64,000 nt of DNA from Aliihoeflea sp. 40Bstr573 (GCF_024105655.1 NZ_JAAAMH010000002.1:1-64000); one strand, 5' to 3'; numbered from the stretch's first letter, positions 55,599 to 64,000 are shown. The notes: generated by a model not told the origin, from the sequence alone. Made by a program: numbers and translations.

Positions 55599-56441
55599 AT
55601 GAAGCCATCGCCGATCGGCTATGTCCGGGCGACCAGCCTTGCCCATGCGCTCGACCTTCTGGCCGAAGGCGATGGCGAGGAAAAGGTGCTGGCCGGCGGC
55701 CAGAGCCTCGTCGCGTCGCTCAATCTGCGGCTGATCGAAAGCCCGAACCTCATCGACATCAACGGCCTCGACGAACTTCGTGGCATCGGCGTCGAAGGCG
55801 ACGTCGTTCGCATCGGCGCGCTGACGCGCCATTGCGAACTGATGGCCTCGGACGTCGTCGCCCGCCATGTCCCTATCCTGCGCGAAGCTGCGCCGCTCAT
55901 CGCCCATGCCGCCATTCGCACGCGCGGCACGATCGGCGGCTCCATCGCCAATGCCGATCCTGCAGCCGAACTGCCGGCCTGCGTGGTCGCGCTCGACGCC
56001 ACCATCGTCCTCGCCTCGAAGGCGGGCGGCGAGCGCCGCGTGAAAGCTGCCGAATTCTTCCTCGGCCTGTTCGAGACCGATCGCCGGGACGACGAACTTC
56101 TCATCGCCATCGAGGTCCCGACGATCAAGCCAGGCGAGCGTCAGTCGATCCGCGAACTGGTGCGCCGTTCCGGCGACTATGCGCTGGCGGGCCTTGCTCT
56201 CGCCGGACCCGCAGATGCTCCGCGCCTCGTCTTCTTCGGCGTCGGCGATGCGCCGGTCGTCGCTGGCAACGCGATGGCGGTCCTGGCCGGCGGCGGTTCG
56301 ATCGACGAGGCCGCGCTGGCGCTGGAGGGCGATCTCGACCCCGCCGACGATATCAACGGGTCGGCGGGCTACAAGAAGCACATTTCTCGCGTGCTCCTGA
56401 AGCGCGCGCTGTCGGTCGACCGGCAGTTCGAAGCCGCATGA
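55599..56441 (+). CDS. Molybdenum hydroxylase FAD-binding subunit (CoxM-type)
   Basis: The 280-residue medium subunit of a xanthine-oxidase-family enzyme passes electrons from the Fe-S subunit to an acceptor. FAD contacts are VLAGGQSLVASLNLRL (about 32) and TRGTIGGSIANADPAAELPA (about 104-120). ATG 55599 has GGGAGGA 8 nt upstream. It is followed by the Fe-S gene after 11 bp. The substrate is set by the large subunit. Confidence 0.92.
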   Translation: MKPSPIGYVRATSLAHALDLLAEGDGEEKVLAGGQSLVASLNLRLIESPNLIDINGLDELRGIGVEGDVVRIGALTRHCELMASDVVARHVPILREAAPLIAHAAIRTRGTIGGSIANADPAAELPACVVALDATIVLASKAGGERRVKAAEFFLGLFETDRRDDELLIAIEVPTIKPGERQSIRELVRRSGDYALAGLALAGPADAPRLVFFGVGDAPVVAGNAMAVLAGGGSIDEAALALEGDLDPADDINGSAGYKKHISRVLLKRALSVDRQFEAA

Positions 56442-56452
56442 AGGAGGGCGCG

Positions 56453-56974
56453 ATGACGGCACCATTTTCGCAAAGCGTCGAGATCAGCCTCAAGGTCAAT
56501 GGCGAGCGCGTGCGCCGCATGGTCGATGCGCGCCGGCACCTGATCGATTTCCTGCGGCTCGATCTCGGCCTCACCGGCTCGCATGCCGGCTGTGAGCAGG
56601 GCGTGTGCGGCGCATGCACCGTGCGTGTCGACGGCACCATCGTGCGCGGCTGCCTGACGCTCGCCGCCCAGCTCGACGGCGCCGATGTGTGGACCGTCGA
56701 AGGTGTCACCGAGACCGGCGAGATTGCCGATCTGCAGGACGAGTTCGTTGCCCGCAACGCCTTGCAATGCGGCTATTGCACCCCCGGCATGCTGCTCACC
56801 GCCGCCGAGCTTCTGAATGCTGACGCAGCGCCCGCCCGCGCGCATATACGCGAGCACATCTCCGGCAATTACTGCCGCTGCACCGGCTACGAGGCGATCG
56901 TCGACGCCATCGAGGCGACCACGGCCAGGCGCTGCGGCATGCCCGTCCCTGCCCTGAAGGAGGCTGCCGAATGA
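56453..56974 (+). CDS. Molybdenum hydroxylase [2Fe-2S] subunit (CoxS-type)
   Basis: A 173-residue protein with two [2Fe-2S] domains: plant-ferredoxin type (GCEQGVCGACTVRVDG, and RGC) and the four-helix type (CGYCTPGMLLTAAELL, NYCRCTGYEAIVDAI). ATG 56453 is preceded by AAGGAGGG; an ATG at 56438 overlaps the previous stop. It overlaps the large-subunit gene by 4 bp. Confidence 0.94.
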   Translation: MTAPFSQSVEISLKVNGERVRRMVDARRHLIDFLRLDLGLTGSHAGCEQGVCGACTVRVDGTIVRGCLTLAAQLDGADVWTVEGVTETGEIADLQDEFVARNALQCGYCTPGMLLTAAELLNADAAPARAHIREHISGNYCRCTGYEAIVDAIEATTARRCGMPVPALKEAAE

Positions 56975-59352
56975 CCATCGCCCTCGGCAATCCCGACCGC
57001 CCCAATTCCTATATCGGTCGCTCTGTTCCACGGCCAAATGCCGGCAAGCTCGTCGCCGGTGCGGGCCGCTATGTCGATGACGTCGTCCTGCCGCGCATGG
57101 TTCATGTCGCCTTCCTGCGCAGCCCTCATGCCCGCGCCAGGATCGAGGCGATCGACGTGACCGCAGCGCTGGAAGTTCCCGGCGTCATCCGCGTTTTCAC
57201 CGGTGCCGATATTGCCGAGGCCTGCACGCCCTGGGTCGCCGTCCTGGCGCATCTGAAGGGCCTCAAATCCGCGCCGCAGCACGCCGTCGCCGTCGATCAC
57301 GCGACATGGGTCGGCGAGCCGGTCGCCGCCGTCGTCGCCGACAGCCGCGCCGCTGCCGAAGACGGGCTCGCCGCCATCGAGGCGTCTTTCGATCCTCTCC
57401 CGGTCGTGGTCGACATGCGCAGCGCGCTCGACGCCGGCACACCCCTCATCCATCCCGAACTGGGCGACAACCTCACCTTTCAGCGCCTGCACGAGAAGGG
57501 CGAGATCGACGCCGTGTTCGCATCCGCGCACAAGGTCGTCGAGGCCCGCTTCAAGACCGGCCGCCACACCGGCGTGTGCCTGGAGCCGCGCTCGATCCTT
57601 GCCGACTACAGCCGCTCCGAGGGCCAGCTCACCGTCTATCATTCGACGCAGGCCCCGCACATGATGCAGACGGTCTTCGCCAAGCACCTCGATCTGCCCG
57701 AGGCGAAGGTCCGCGTCATCTGCGGCGACGTGGGAGGCTCATACGGCATCAAGGTCCACGTCTATCCCGACGAGGTCGCGACCGCGGCGATCGCGAAGAT
57801 CATGGGGCGCCCGGTCAAGTTCGTCGCGGACCGTCTCGAATCCTTCGCTTCCGACATCCACGCCCGCGACCATGAGATCGACGGCCGCATCGCGGTCGAC
57901 GAGACGGGCCGGATCCTGGCGCTCGACATCGACGATCTGACCGGCATCGGCCCTTATTCGGTCTATCCGCGCACCAGCGCCATCGAGGGCAACCAGGTCG
58001 TCAATCTGTGCGGCGGCCCCTACGACTTCCAGACCTACCGCGCCCGCACCACGGTCGTCCTGCAGAACAAGGCGCCGACCTGCCAGTACCGCGCGGTCGG
58101 CCATCCGATCGCAACCGCCGTCACCGAGGGCCTCGTCGACATGGCGGCGGAAGCGCTTGGCCTCGATCCTGTCGAAATCCGCCGACGAAATCTTGTTCCC
58201 GACGATGCCTACCCTTACACCTCTGCCGCCAACATGCGCTTCGAGGGACTGTCGCATCATGCCAGCCTCGACAAGCTCCTCGCCATGATCGACTACGACG
58301 CGCTGCGCGCCGACCAGGCCGAGGCGCGCAAGCGCGGCGTCCATCGCGGCATCGGCTTCGCCTCGTTCATCGAGCTGACCAATCCGAGCCCCTTCATGTA
58401 CGGCATCGGCGGCGCGCGCATTTCCGCGCAGGACGGCTGCACCGTGCGCATGGACCCGGACGGGTCGGTCGTCGCCATGTCGGGCGTCACCGAACAGGGC
58501 CAGGGCACGGAAGGAATGCTGGCGCAGATCGTCGCCGAGGGCGTCGGCGTGCCGGTCTCCAAGGTCAGGATCATCACCGGCGACACGCAGACGACGCCCT
58601 ATGGCGGCGGCACCTGGGCCTCGCGCGGCGCCGGCATTGGCGGCGAGGCTGCGCTCCAGGCGGGCCTTGCGCTGCGCGAGAACATCCTCGTCATCGCCGC
58701 CTCCATGCTTCAGGCTTCGCCCGACGCGCTCGATGTCGCTGACGGCCAGGTCGTTGACAAGGCGACCCGCGAGGCGCGCATGCCGCTCGAGGAGCTTGGC
58801 CGCATCGTCTATTTCCGCGGCGACACGCTCGCCAAGGGCCTGCCGCGCGAACTCGTCGCCACCCGCCACTATATCACCAGCGACTATCCCTTCGCCTTTA
58901 CCAACGGCGTCCAGGCGAGCTACCTCGAGGTCGATGTCGAAACCGGCTTCATTAAGCTGCTGAAACACTGGTGCGTGGAAGATTGCGGCCGGGTCATCAA
59001 CCCGATGCTGGTCGACGAGCAGATCCGGGGCGGCATCGTCCAGGGTATCGGCGGCGCGCTCTACGAGGAATGCGTCTATGACGGCGAGGGCCAGTTGCTC
59101 AACGCCAACATGGCCGACTATCTGGTGCCGATGGCGGCCGAGATGCCCGACATGATCATCGGCCATGTCGAGACGCCGACGAGGGAATCGCTGCTCGGCG
59201 CCAAGGGCGCAGGCGAAGCCGGCACCGCCGGCGCCCCTGCCGCGATCATGAATGCCATCAACGACGCGCTGCGCCCGCTGAATGCCCGCGTCACCCAGAT
59301 GCCCTTTACCCCCGAGCGCATCCTGACCGCTCTCGGGACCATCCCGCACTGA
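56971..59352 (+). CDS. Molybdenum hydroxylase large subunit (CoxL/XdhB family), unknown substrate
   Basis: The 793-residue Mo-molybdopterin subunit carries the aldehyde-oxidase hammerhead domain near residues 20-135. Mo-pterin contacts are ICGDVGGSYGIKVHVYPDE and GVTEQGQGTEGMLAQIV; the catalytic Glu is E749 in KGAGEAGTAGAP. The active-site loop reads C-Q-Y-R-A-V-G-H-P-I-A (from 371), neither the AYxCSFR of true CO dehydrogenase nor the AYRGAGR of the common form II. It therefore should hydroxylate an organic substrate, not CO. There is no signal peptide. It is followed by a TRAP transporter likely to import the substrate. Confidence 0.92.
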   Translation: MTIALGNPDRPNSYIGRSVPRPNAGKLVAGAGRYVDDVVLPRMVHVAFLRSPHARARIEAIDVTAALEVPGVIRVFTGADIAEACTPWVAVLAHLKGLKSAPQHAVAVDHATWVGEPVAAVVADSRAAAEDGLAAIEASFDPLPVVVDMRSALDAGTPLIHPELGDNLTFQRLHEKGEIDAVFASAHKVVEARFKTGRHTGVCLEPRSILADYSRSEGQLTVYHSTQAPHMMQTVFAKHLDLPEAKVRVICGDVGGSYGIKVHVYPDEVATAAIAKIMGRPVKFVADRLESFASDIHARDHEIDGRIAVDETGRILALDIDDLTGIGPYSVYPRTSAIEGNQVVNLCGGPYDFQTYRARTTVVLQNKAPTCQYRAVGHPIATAVTEGLVDMAAEALGLDPVEIRRRNLVPDDAYPYTSAANMRFEGLSHHASLDKLLAMIDYDALRADQAEARKRGVHRGIGFASFIELTNPSPFMYGIGGARISAQDGCTVRMDPDGSVVAMSGVTEQGQGTEGMLAQIVAEGVGVPVSKVRIITGDTQTTPYGGGTWASRGAGIGGEAALQAGLALRENILVIAASMLQASPDALDVADGQVVDKATREARMPLEELGRIVYFRGDTLAKGLPRELVATRHYITSDYPFAFTNGVQASYLEVDVETGFIKLLKHWCVEDCGRVINPMLVDEQIRGGIVQGIGGALYEECVYDGEGQLLNANMADYLVPMAAEMPDMIIGHVETPTRESLLGAKGAGEAGTAGAPAAIMNAINDALRPLNARVTQMPFTPERILTALGTIPH

Positions 59353-59396
59353 CAGACATACGCGCACTCGAACCACGTTTCAGGGAGGAAACTGGC

Positions 59397-60458
59397 ATGA
59401 AGCACAAAGCCCACATGATCGCCGCTGCCCTGGCGGGCACCATGCTCGCCGGGCCTGCATTCGCGCAGGAAACCGTCACCATCAATATCGGCTCCAGCCA
59501 TCCGGTCCAGAACATCTGGGCCTATGCGATGAAGAACTCGTTCCAGCCGGAAGTCGACCGGCTGCTCGAAGAGGCCGGCGGCAACTACAAGGTCGAGTGG
59601 GTCGAGTCCTATGGCGGCACGCTCTACAAGTTCACCGACACGCGCGCGGCCGTCAGCGACGGCATCGTCGACATCGGCATGGTGGGCACCGTCTGGGAGG
59701 GTTCGGCCATGCCGCTCCAGAACGTGACCTATTTCACGCCTTTCGCCACGTCCGACCACGAGATGCTGATCGAGATCTTCGACAAGCTCACGGACGAACT
59801 GCCCGAACTGCGCCAGTCCTGGGAGGGCGAAAACATGGTTCACCTCTCCTCGCTGATCACCGACAGCTATGACGTCTACGCCAATTTCGAGATCAACGCG
59901 CTGACCGACATGGCGAACAGGCGCATCAACGCGCCCGGCACCTCGGCCAACTGGCTGCAGCAGACCGGCGCGACGCCCGTCGACGGCGCCCTGACCACCT
60001 ACTACACCGACATCCAGACCGGTGTTTCGGAAGGAGCGCTCTCCTTCGCCTCCGGCATCCTGCCGACCCGCGTCTACGAAGTCGCGCCGCACCTTACCCG
60101 CGTCGGCATCGGCGCGATGTATTTCGGCGGCATCGCGGCCAACAAGGACTTCTTCGACAGCCAGCCGGAAGAGGTGCAGAACGCCATCATCGAAGCCGGC
60201 AAGACGACCTCTCGCGCCCATGGCGCATATGTGACCCAGCAGGCCAATACGGCGATCGAGAAGATGGAAGCCGAAGGGCTGAAGATTTCCGAGCTACCCG
60301 AAGAGGAAAAGAAGAAGTGGGTCGAGAGCCTGCCCAACGTCGTAGGCCCCTGGCTCGAGGCCAATGGCGATGCGGCGAAGACGGTGCTCAAGGCCTATTT
60401 CGCCGAATTGCGCGAGCGCGGCGTGACGCCGCTGCGCAATTGGGACGAAGGTCTCTGA
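59397..60458 (+). CDS. TRAP transporter substrate-binding protein (DctP)
   Basis: A 353-residue periplasmic binding protein with signal peptide MIAAALAGTMLAGPAFAQ. DctP-type features are SSHPVQNIWAYAMKNSFQ, VSDGIVDIGMVGTVWEG and the conserved Arg region RRINAPGTSANWLQQTG. TRAP binding proteins carry carboxylates; the ligand here is unknown but probably linked to the hydroxylase encoded 44 bp upstream. A strong hairpin follows the stop. Confidence 0.92.
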   Translation: MKHKAHMIAAALAGTMLAGPAFAQETVTINIGSSHPVQNIWAYAMKNSFQPEVDRLLEEAGGNYKVEWVESYGGTLYKFTDTRAAVSDGIVDIGMVGTVWEGSAMPLQNVTYFTPFATSDHEMLIEIFDKLTDELPELRQSWEGENMVHLSSLITDSYDVYANFEINALTDMANRRINAPGTSANWLQQTGATPVDGALTTYYTDIQTGVSEGALSFASGILPTRVYEVAPHLTRVGIGAMYFGGIAANKDFFDSQPEEVQNAIIEAGKTTSRAHGAYVTQQANTAIEKMEAEGLKISELPEEEKKKWVESLPNVVGPWLEANGDAAKTVLKAYFAELRERGVTPLRNWDEGL

Positions 60459-60468
60459 TCAACCGGTT

Positions 60469-60496
60469 GACAGCCGGCGGGAACCCGCCGGCTGTC
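60469..60496 (+). other. Intercistronic hairpin between dctP- and dctQ-type genes
   Basis: GACAGCCGGCGG (60469-60480), loop GAAC, CCGCCGGCTGTC (60485-60496): a perfect 12-bp stem 10 bp after the dctP stop and 26 bp before the dctQ start. Only TT follows, so it is likely an RNA-stability or partial-termination element giving more binding protein than permease. Confidence 0.75.
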
Positions 60497-60522
60497 TTCC
60501 CAGCGGTGCCTGAAGGTCTTTC

Positions 60523-61083
60523 ATGAGCGAGCCGATCCCCGATATCGAAGAAGGCACCGGCAGGCCCGCCGCGGCGGGACTTTTCGGCGTCGCGGCCAAT
60601 GCGCTCGCAGCCATCGGCACCATCTGGATCTTTCTTTTGATGTTCCTGATCGTCGCCGACGTCATCGGCCGGAACTTCCTCGACAGCCCGATCACCGGCG
60701 TTGCGGAGATCGCCGCACGCTCGGTCGTCGCCATCGTCTTCCTTCAGATTTCTGCCGCCGTTCTCGCCGGGCGGATGACCCGCGCCGATTTCCTCGTCAA
60801 CTATATCCGCAAGGTCTCGCCCGGCCTGATGCGCGCCATCGACGTCGTGTTCCTGCTCGTCGGCGCCGCGGTCTTCGCGGCCATCACCTATGCCGCCTTC
60901 CCCGAAATGACGAAAGCCTGGCGCAGCGGTGAATATTTCGGGGTCCAGGGCATCTTCACGATCCCCACCCTGCCCTTCCGGGCCATCATCGTCATTGGCT
61001 CTGTGGCCGCCCTCATCTCCTACCTGATCCTCACCGTGCGCGCCGCCACGCAGGACGATTTCGAAGCGGAAGCCGGTTCATGA
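60523..61083 (+). CDS. TRAP transporter small permease (DctQ)
   Basis: A 186-residue inner-membrane protein with four helices. The first (NALAAIGTIWIFLLMFLIVADVIGRNFLDSPITGVAEI) carries the DctQ signature; AITYAAFPEMTKAWRSGEYF follows helix 3. It overlaps the large-permease gene by 4 bp and forms with it the Na+-coupled membrane unit. Confidence 0.92.
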   Translation: MSEPIPDIEEGTGRPAAAGLFGVAANALAAIGTIWIFLLMFLIVADVIGRNFLDSPITGVAEIAARSVVAIVFLQISAAVLAGRMTRADFLVNYIRKVSPGLMRAIDVVFLLVGAAVFAAITYAAFPEMTKAWRSGEYFGVQGIFTIPTLPFRAIIVIGSVAALISYLILTVRAATQDDFEAEAGS

Positions 61084-62408
61084 GTGCGCTTGCCATCGGC
61101 CTGATCCTGATCGCCGTCCTGATCCTGCTCGTCCTTCTCGGCCTCCATATTGCCGTCGCCCTCTTCGCCGCCGGCTTCGTCGGCATCTGGATCATCCGCG
61201 ACAATTTCGAGCTTGCGATGCGGATGCTGTCGGTCACCTCCTATAACGGCATCGCGGACTATCTCTTCGCCACCATACCGCTCTTCGTCCTGATGGGGCT
61301 ACTCGTCTCCATCTCCAATGTCGGGCGCGATACGTTCGAGGTGGCAGAGGCACTGCTGCGCCGCCTGCTCGGCGGGCTTGGCGTCGCCACCGTCGCCGCC
61401 AACACCGTCTTTGCCGCCGTCACCGGCGTGTCCATCGCATCCGCTGCCGTCTTCACCAAGGTCGCAGTGCCCGAGATGGTCCGCCACGGCTACAAGACGT
61501 CTTTTGCGGCCGGCACCGTCGCCGGCAGTTCCGTGCTCGGCATGATGATCCCGCCGAGCCTGCTCCTGATCATCTACGGTGTCCTCGCCGAGCAGTCGAT
61601 CGGCCGCATGTTCATCGCCGGAGTCATACCGGGCGCGCTGCTTGCCCTTGGCATGGTCGCGGTCATCATGGGGCTTGCCTTTTTCAAACCCTCCTTCGTT
61701 TTCTCCGACGTTGAAAAGGCGAAGCTGCGCCACGCCGAACGCACCGGGCCGACACTTTCGGGACGCGACATCCTCGTCAAGCTGGTGCCGATCCTCGTGC
61801 TGGTCGCCCTGGTGCTGGGCGGGCTCTACAGCGGTTTCTTCACGCCCACCGAGGCCGGCGGCATCGGCGCCTTCGGTGCGCTGATCATCGCGCTCGCGCG
61901 CCGCTCGCTCGACCGGCACCGCATCTGGGAGGTCCTCAAGCAGACCGGTTCGGTCTCCGTCGGCATCCTCATCCTGCTGATTGCCGCCGGCTTTTACAGC
62001 CGCATGCTCTCGGTGGCCGGCATACCGGTCGCGATCGGCGATCTGGTCCAGGCAAGCGGCCTTGGACCCTACGGCTTCCTGCTTCTTTACTGCGTCATTG
62101 TGCTGTTGATGGGCATGATCCTCGATTCCTCGTCGATCCTGCTCATCATGGTGCCGATCGCCGCGCCCATCGCCGAGGCGCTGGGCTTCAACCTCATCCA
62201 TTTCGGCATCGTCACGGTGCTGGCAGTCGAGATCGGGCTGTTGACGCCCCCCTTCGGCATCTCCGTCTTCACCGTGCATGCGACGCTTGCCGACAAGCGC
62301 GTCGGCGTCGAACAAATCTTCCTTGGCACCATGCCTTTCATCGGCGTGATGCTCGTCTGCCTCGTCCTGATCGCGCTCTTTCCCGCCCTGACGCTCGCGC
62401 TCGTCTGA
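61080..62408 (+). CDS. TRAP transporter large permease (DctM)
   Basis: The 442-residue transport subunit has about 12 helices and family motifs including GSSVLGMMIPPSLLLIIYG, FTPTEAGGIGAFGALI and LLTPPFGISVFTVHATL, the last containing residues of the Na+/substrate path. It is the last gene of the module; a hairpin overlaps its stop codon. Confidence 0.94.
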   Translation: MSALAIGLILIAVLILLVLLGLHIAVALFAAGFVGIWIIRDNFELAMRMLSVTSYNGIADYLFATIPLFVLMGLLVSISNVGRDTFEVAEALLRRLLGGLGVATVAANTVFAAVTGVSIASAAVFTKVAVPEMVRHGYKTSFAAGTVAGSSVLGMMIPPSLLLIIYGVLAEQSIGRMFIAGVIPGALLALGMVAVIMGLAFFKPSFVFSDVEKAKLRHAERTGPTLSGRDILVKLVPILVLVALVLGGLYSGFFTPTEAGGIGAFGALIIALARRSLDRHRIWEVLKQTGSVSVGILILLIAAGFYSRMLSVAGIPVAIGDLVQASGLGPYGFLLLYCVIVLLMGMILDSSSILLIMVPIAAPIAEALGFNLIHFGIVTVLAVEIGLLTPPFGISVFTVHATLADKRVGVEQIFLGTMPFIGVMLVCLVLIALFPALTLALV

Positions 62409-62417
62409 CGCGAGCGT
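62391..62417. terminator. Hairpin across the dctM stop codon
   Basis: ACGCTCGCG (62391-62399) and CGCGAGCGT (62409-62417) form a 9-bp stem with a 9-nt loop that includes the TGA. It sits in the 24-bp gap with the convergent DUF2171 gene. No T-run on either side. Confidence 0.4.
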
Positions 62418-62432
62418 CCAAGGGTCGGAACG

Positions 62433-62690
62433 TTACATCGGCCGGTGATCGCCCTCTTCCTCGAAGGTCACCGCCACGTCGCCATTTGCGGACAGGCGCA
62501 CCTTGTCGCCTTCGATGTCTGCGACGAGCGAAAGCGGGATGAAGTGGTGATGGCCGCGATGCGAGCCTTCGCCGCTGTCCTTCTTTGTCAGCTTGATGCG
62601 GTCGCCCTCGACGTGGTCAACGGTTCCCACATGAACGCCATCGGCGCCGATCACTTCGGCATGTTCCTTGATCCGGCTTTTCTCGATCAT
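62433..62690 (-). CDS. DUF2171 domain protein
   Basis: An 85-residue protein with the PRC-barrel-like DUF2171 pattern: IKEHAEVIGADGVHVGTVDHVEGDRIKLTKKD and HHFIPLSLVADIEGDKVRLSAN. Such proteins are small, cytoplasmic and of unknown role. ATG 62690 follows GGGAGA by 5 nt; a longer upstream frame has no such site. It includes a His-rich HRGHHHF segment. Confidence 0.85.
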   Translation of the reverse strand: MIEKSRIKEHAEVIGADGVHVGTVDHVEGDRIKLTKKDSGEGSHRGHHHFIPLSLVADIEGDKVRLSANGDVAVTFEEEGDHRPM

Positions 62691-62833
62691 TTCGATCTCC
62701 CTTCGTCTAGTCTCCAGTAACGCTGGCCGCAGGGTTTGGATGCCTTCCTCGCGACGTTTGGCCACGCGTTTATGATTGGCCGCAAGCCACCCCTTCGCGC
62801 TATGACGCGCCCGAAGCAAAGCGGGAAAGACGA

Positions 62834-63571
62834 ATGGCTCTCGACGTCGGATATGCGAGTGCGGTTGCGGCGGGCGCGATCTCGTTCCTGTCGCCCTGCG
62901 TCCTGCCGCTCGTCCCGCCCTATCTGTGCTACATGGCCGGCGTATCGGTCGAGGAGTTCCGCGAAGGGGCAAAGCCTGCCCGCGCGCGCTCGGCGCTCCT
63001 CGGCTCGGCGCTCGCCTTCGTCCTCGGCTTCACCACCGTCTTCGTCGCGCTTGGCGCCGGTGCGTCGTCCATCGGGGGCCTTTTGCGCGCCTGGCAGCAG
63101 GAACTCGCCATCGTTGCCGGCGTCCTCATCATCTTCATGGGACTGAACTTCCTCGGCATCATCCGCCTGCCCTTCCTGTCGCGCGAGGCGCGCTTCCAGG
63201 CCAATGTCACGCCCGCCAATGCGTTTGCCGCCTATATCATGGGCCTCGCCTTCGCCTTCGGCTGGACGCCTTGCATCGGGCCGGTCCTCGGGCCGATCCT
63301 GACGCTCGCGGGCGGACGCGAGACGGTCGGCGAAGGCGCGATGCTGCTTGCCGCCTACTCGCTCGGCCTTGGCATTCCGTTCCTGATCGCCGCGCTCTTT
63401 TCGGGCGCCTTCATGCGCTTCCTCGGCCGCTTCCGCGTTCATCTCGGCCGGGTCGAAAAGGTGATGGGCGGCCTTCTCGTCGTCGCGGGCATCCTGTTTC
63501 TCACCGGCGGCATCCAGACCGCCTCCTTCTGGCTCCTGGAAACTTTCCCGGCGCTCGGCCTTCTCGGTTAG
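62834..63571 (+). CDS. ccdA: Cytochrome c biogenesis protein CcdA
   Basis: A 245-residue DsbD-family membrane protein with six helices that moves electrons from cytoplasmic thioredoxin to the periplasm to keep apocytochrome c cysteines reduced. The redox Cys pair is in FLSPCVLPLVPPYLC and GWTPCIGPVLGPIL. ATG 62834 is the natural start (MALDVGYASAVAAG). It suits a genome with several c-type cytochromes such as the pair at 20.6-22.0 kb. Confidence 0.93.
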   Translation: MALDVGYASAVAAGAISFLSPCVLPLVPPYLCYMAGVSVEEFREGAKPARARSALLGSALAFVLGFTTVFVALGAGASSIGGLLRAWQQELAIVAGVLIIFMGLNFLGIIRLPFLSREARFQANVTPANAFAAYIMGLAFAFGWTPCIGPVLGPILTLAGGRETVGEGAMLLAAYSLGLGIPFLIAALFSGAFMRFLGRFRVHLGRVEKVMGGLLVVAGILFLTGGIQTASFWLLETFPALGLLG

Positions 63572-63616
63572 AAGTCCGCCGTGCTAGACCGCCTTCGCAG
63601 ATGCGAAGGAGCGCCC

Positions 63617-64000
63617 ATGGAATTCGATACGAAGTTCGAGCCGCATTACGGCGAGGCGGTTCCCGTCGCCGACAAGCTCCTGCGTCTCACCGTCAACAAT
63701 CCCGGCCCGTTCACCTTTCACGGCACCAACAGCTACATTCTGGGCACCGACACGCTCGCGATCGTCGATCCCGGCCCCGAAGACGAGGCACATTACGCCG
63801 CGCTGCTGAAAGCCATCGCCGGCAGGCCGGTCAGCCACATCTTCGTCAGCCACACGCACCGCGACCACTCTCCGCTGGCCGCCAGGCTCAAGGCCGAGAC
63901 CGGTGCGCTTGTCATGGCCGAAGGCCCGCACCGTTCGGCCCGCCCCTTGCGCATCGGCGAGATCAACCCGCTCGACGCCAGCGCCGACACCGACTTTGCA
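63617..64000 (+). CDS. MBL-fold metallohydrolase, incomplete at right edge
   Basis: ATG 63617, with GAAGGA 6 nt upstream, opens a frame that runs through the window end (128 codons). The sequence (NNPGPFTFHGTNSYILGTDT, IVDPGPED, IFVSHTHRDHSPLAARL) has the metallo-beta-lactamase motif HxHxDH. It resembles the LACTB2/ribonuclease-Z-like hydrolase group rather than beta-lactamases. The C-terminal half is missing from the window, so substrate cannot be judged. The gap to ccdA is 45 bp. Confidence 0.88.
   Translation, partial: MEFDTKFEPHYGEAVPVADKLLRLTVNNPGPFTFHGTNSYILGTDTLAIVDPGPEDEAHYAALLKAIAGRPVSHIFVSHTHRDHSPLAARLKAETGALVMAEGPHRSARPLRIGEINPLDASADTDFA

Noticed and set aside
57739-59376. 545-codon minus frame opposite the molybdenum hydroxylase
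   Set aside because: Shadow of coxL-type gene; no start site, no recognisable domain.

Overview
The window is a GC-rich chromosomal segment from an alphaproteobacterium, most likely a member of the Hyphomicrobiales close to Mesorhizobium/Phyllobacteriaceae. That placement is inferred from gene families: a MucR/Ros regulator, a betI-betC-betA-betB choline-sulfate operon, a Rhizobium etli-type asparaginase, a RirA-like iron box, and several DUFs (DUF1491, DUF2336, DUF6456, DUF5330, DUF3750) that I associate with this order. Coding density is high, many operon junctions are 4-bp ATGA/GTGA overlaps, and almost everything looks like core genome.

Layout: 1-650 is a weakly coding edge. 0.7-5.3 kb holds PBP1A, a DUF1214/DUF1254 overlapping pair and a DUF2336 gene. 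5.3-8.2 kb (minus) is an operon of a DivJ/PleC-like histidine kinase, a peptidoglycan-binding membrane protein and a DUF1491 protein. 8.6-11.7 kb has DUF5330, sufE, a DnaA-domain-IV-like protein translationally coupled to DUF6456, a small unknown gene and mucR. 11.9-17.8 kb (minus) is a complete seven-gene Mrp/Pha cation-proton antiporter operon with mrpA and mrpB separate. 17.9-24.5 kb has msrB, an oligopeptidase B, a diheme cytochrome c/cytochrome c-prime pair, Fe/Mn superoxide dismutase, a branched-chain aminotransferase and a haloacid dehalogenase. 24.7-32.7 kb has an L,D-transpeptidase, a HerA-like ATPase, a methylmalonyl-CoA mutase small subunit, asparaginase, DUF3750, and an SDR/thiolase pair.

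32.8-38.4 kb is the choline-sulfate to glycine betaine operon (betI, betC, betA, a 48-residue membrane microprotein, betB) behind a near-palindromic BetI-type operator. Then come tRNA-Pro(CGG), a cold-shock protein, a heme/siderophore-type TonB receptor with a TGA-N9-TCA iron box, an alpha/beta hydrolase, an orphan tadE/tadG pair, phosphoglucomutase, tRNA-Gln(TTG), and envelope-sugar genes (DegT aminotransferase, cysQ, galE, glmU). pgm, galE, glmU and the aminotransferase together point to sugar nucleotides for envelope polysaccharide.

The only clearly accessory stretch lies just after tRNA-Lys(TTT), about 52.4-54.8 kb: a 24-bp palindrome, a frameshifted small gene, an unknown polytopic membrane protein, a truncated GH108 endolysin joined to the C-terminal remnant of a membrane protein, and 18-bp direct repeats. 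It is followed by a TetR / CoxMSL-type molybdenum hydroxylase / TRAP transporter module (54.8-62.4 kb) that looks like an uptake-plus-oxidation system for an unidentified organic acid or heterocycle, and then by DUF2171, CcdA and an incomplete MBL-fold hydrolase at the right edge.

Three copies of a ~140-bp palindromic element sit exclusively in convergent intergenic spacers (25.5, 30.7 and 48.6 kb). No rRNA, CRISPR array or intact insertion sequence was seen.
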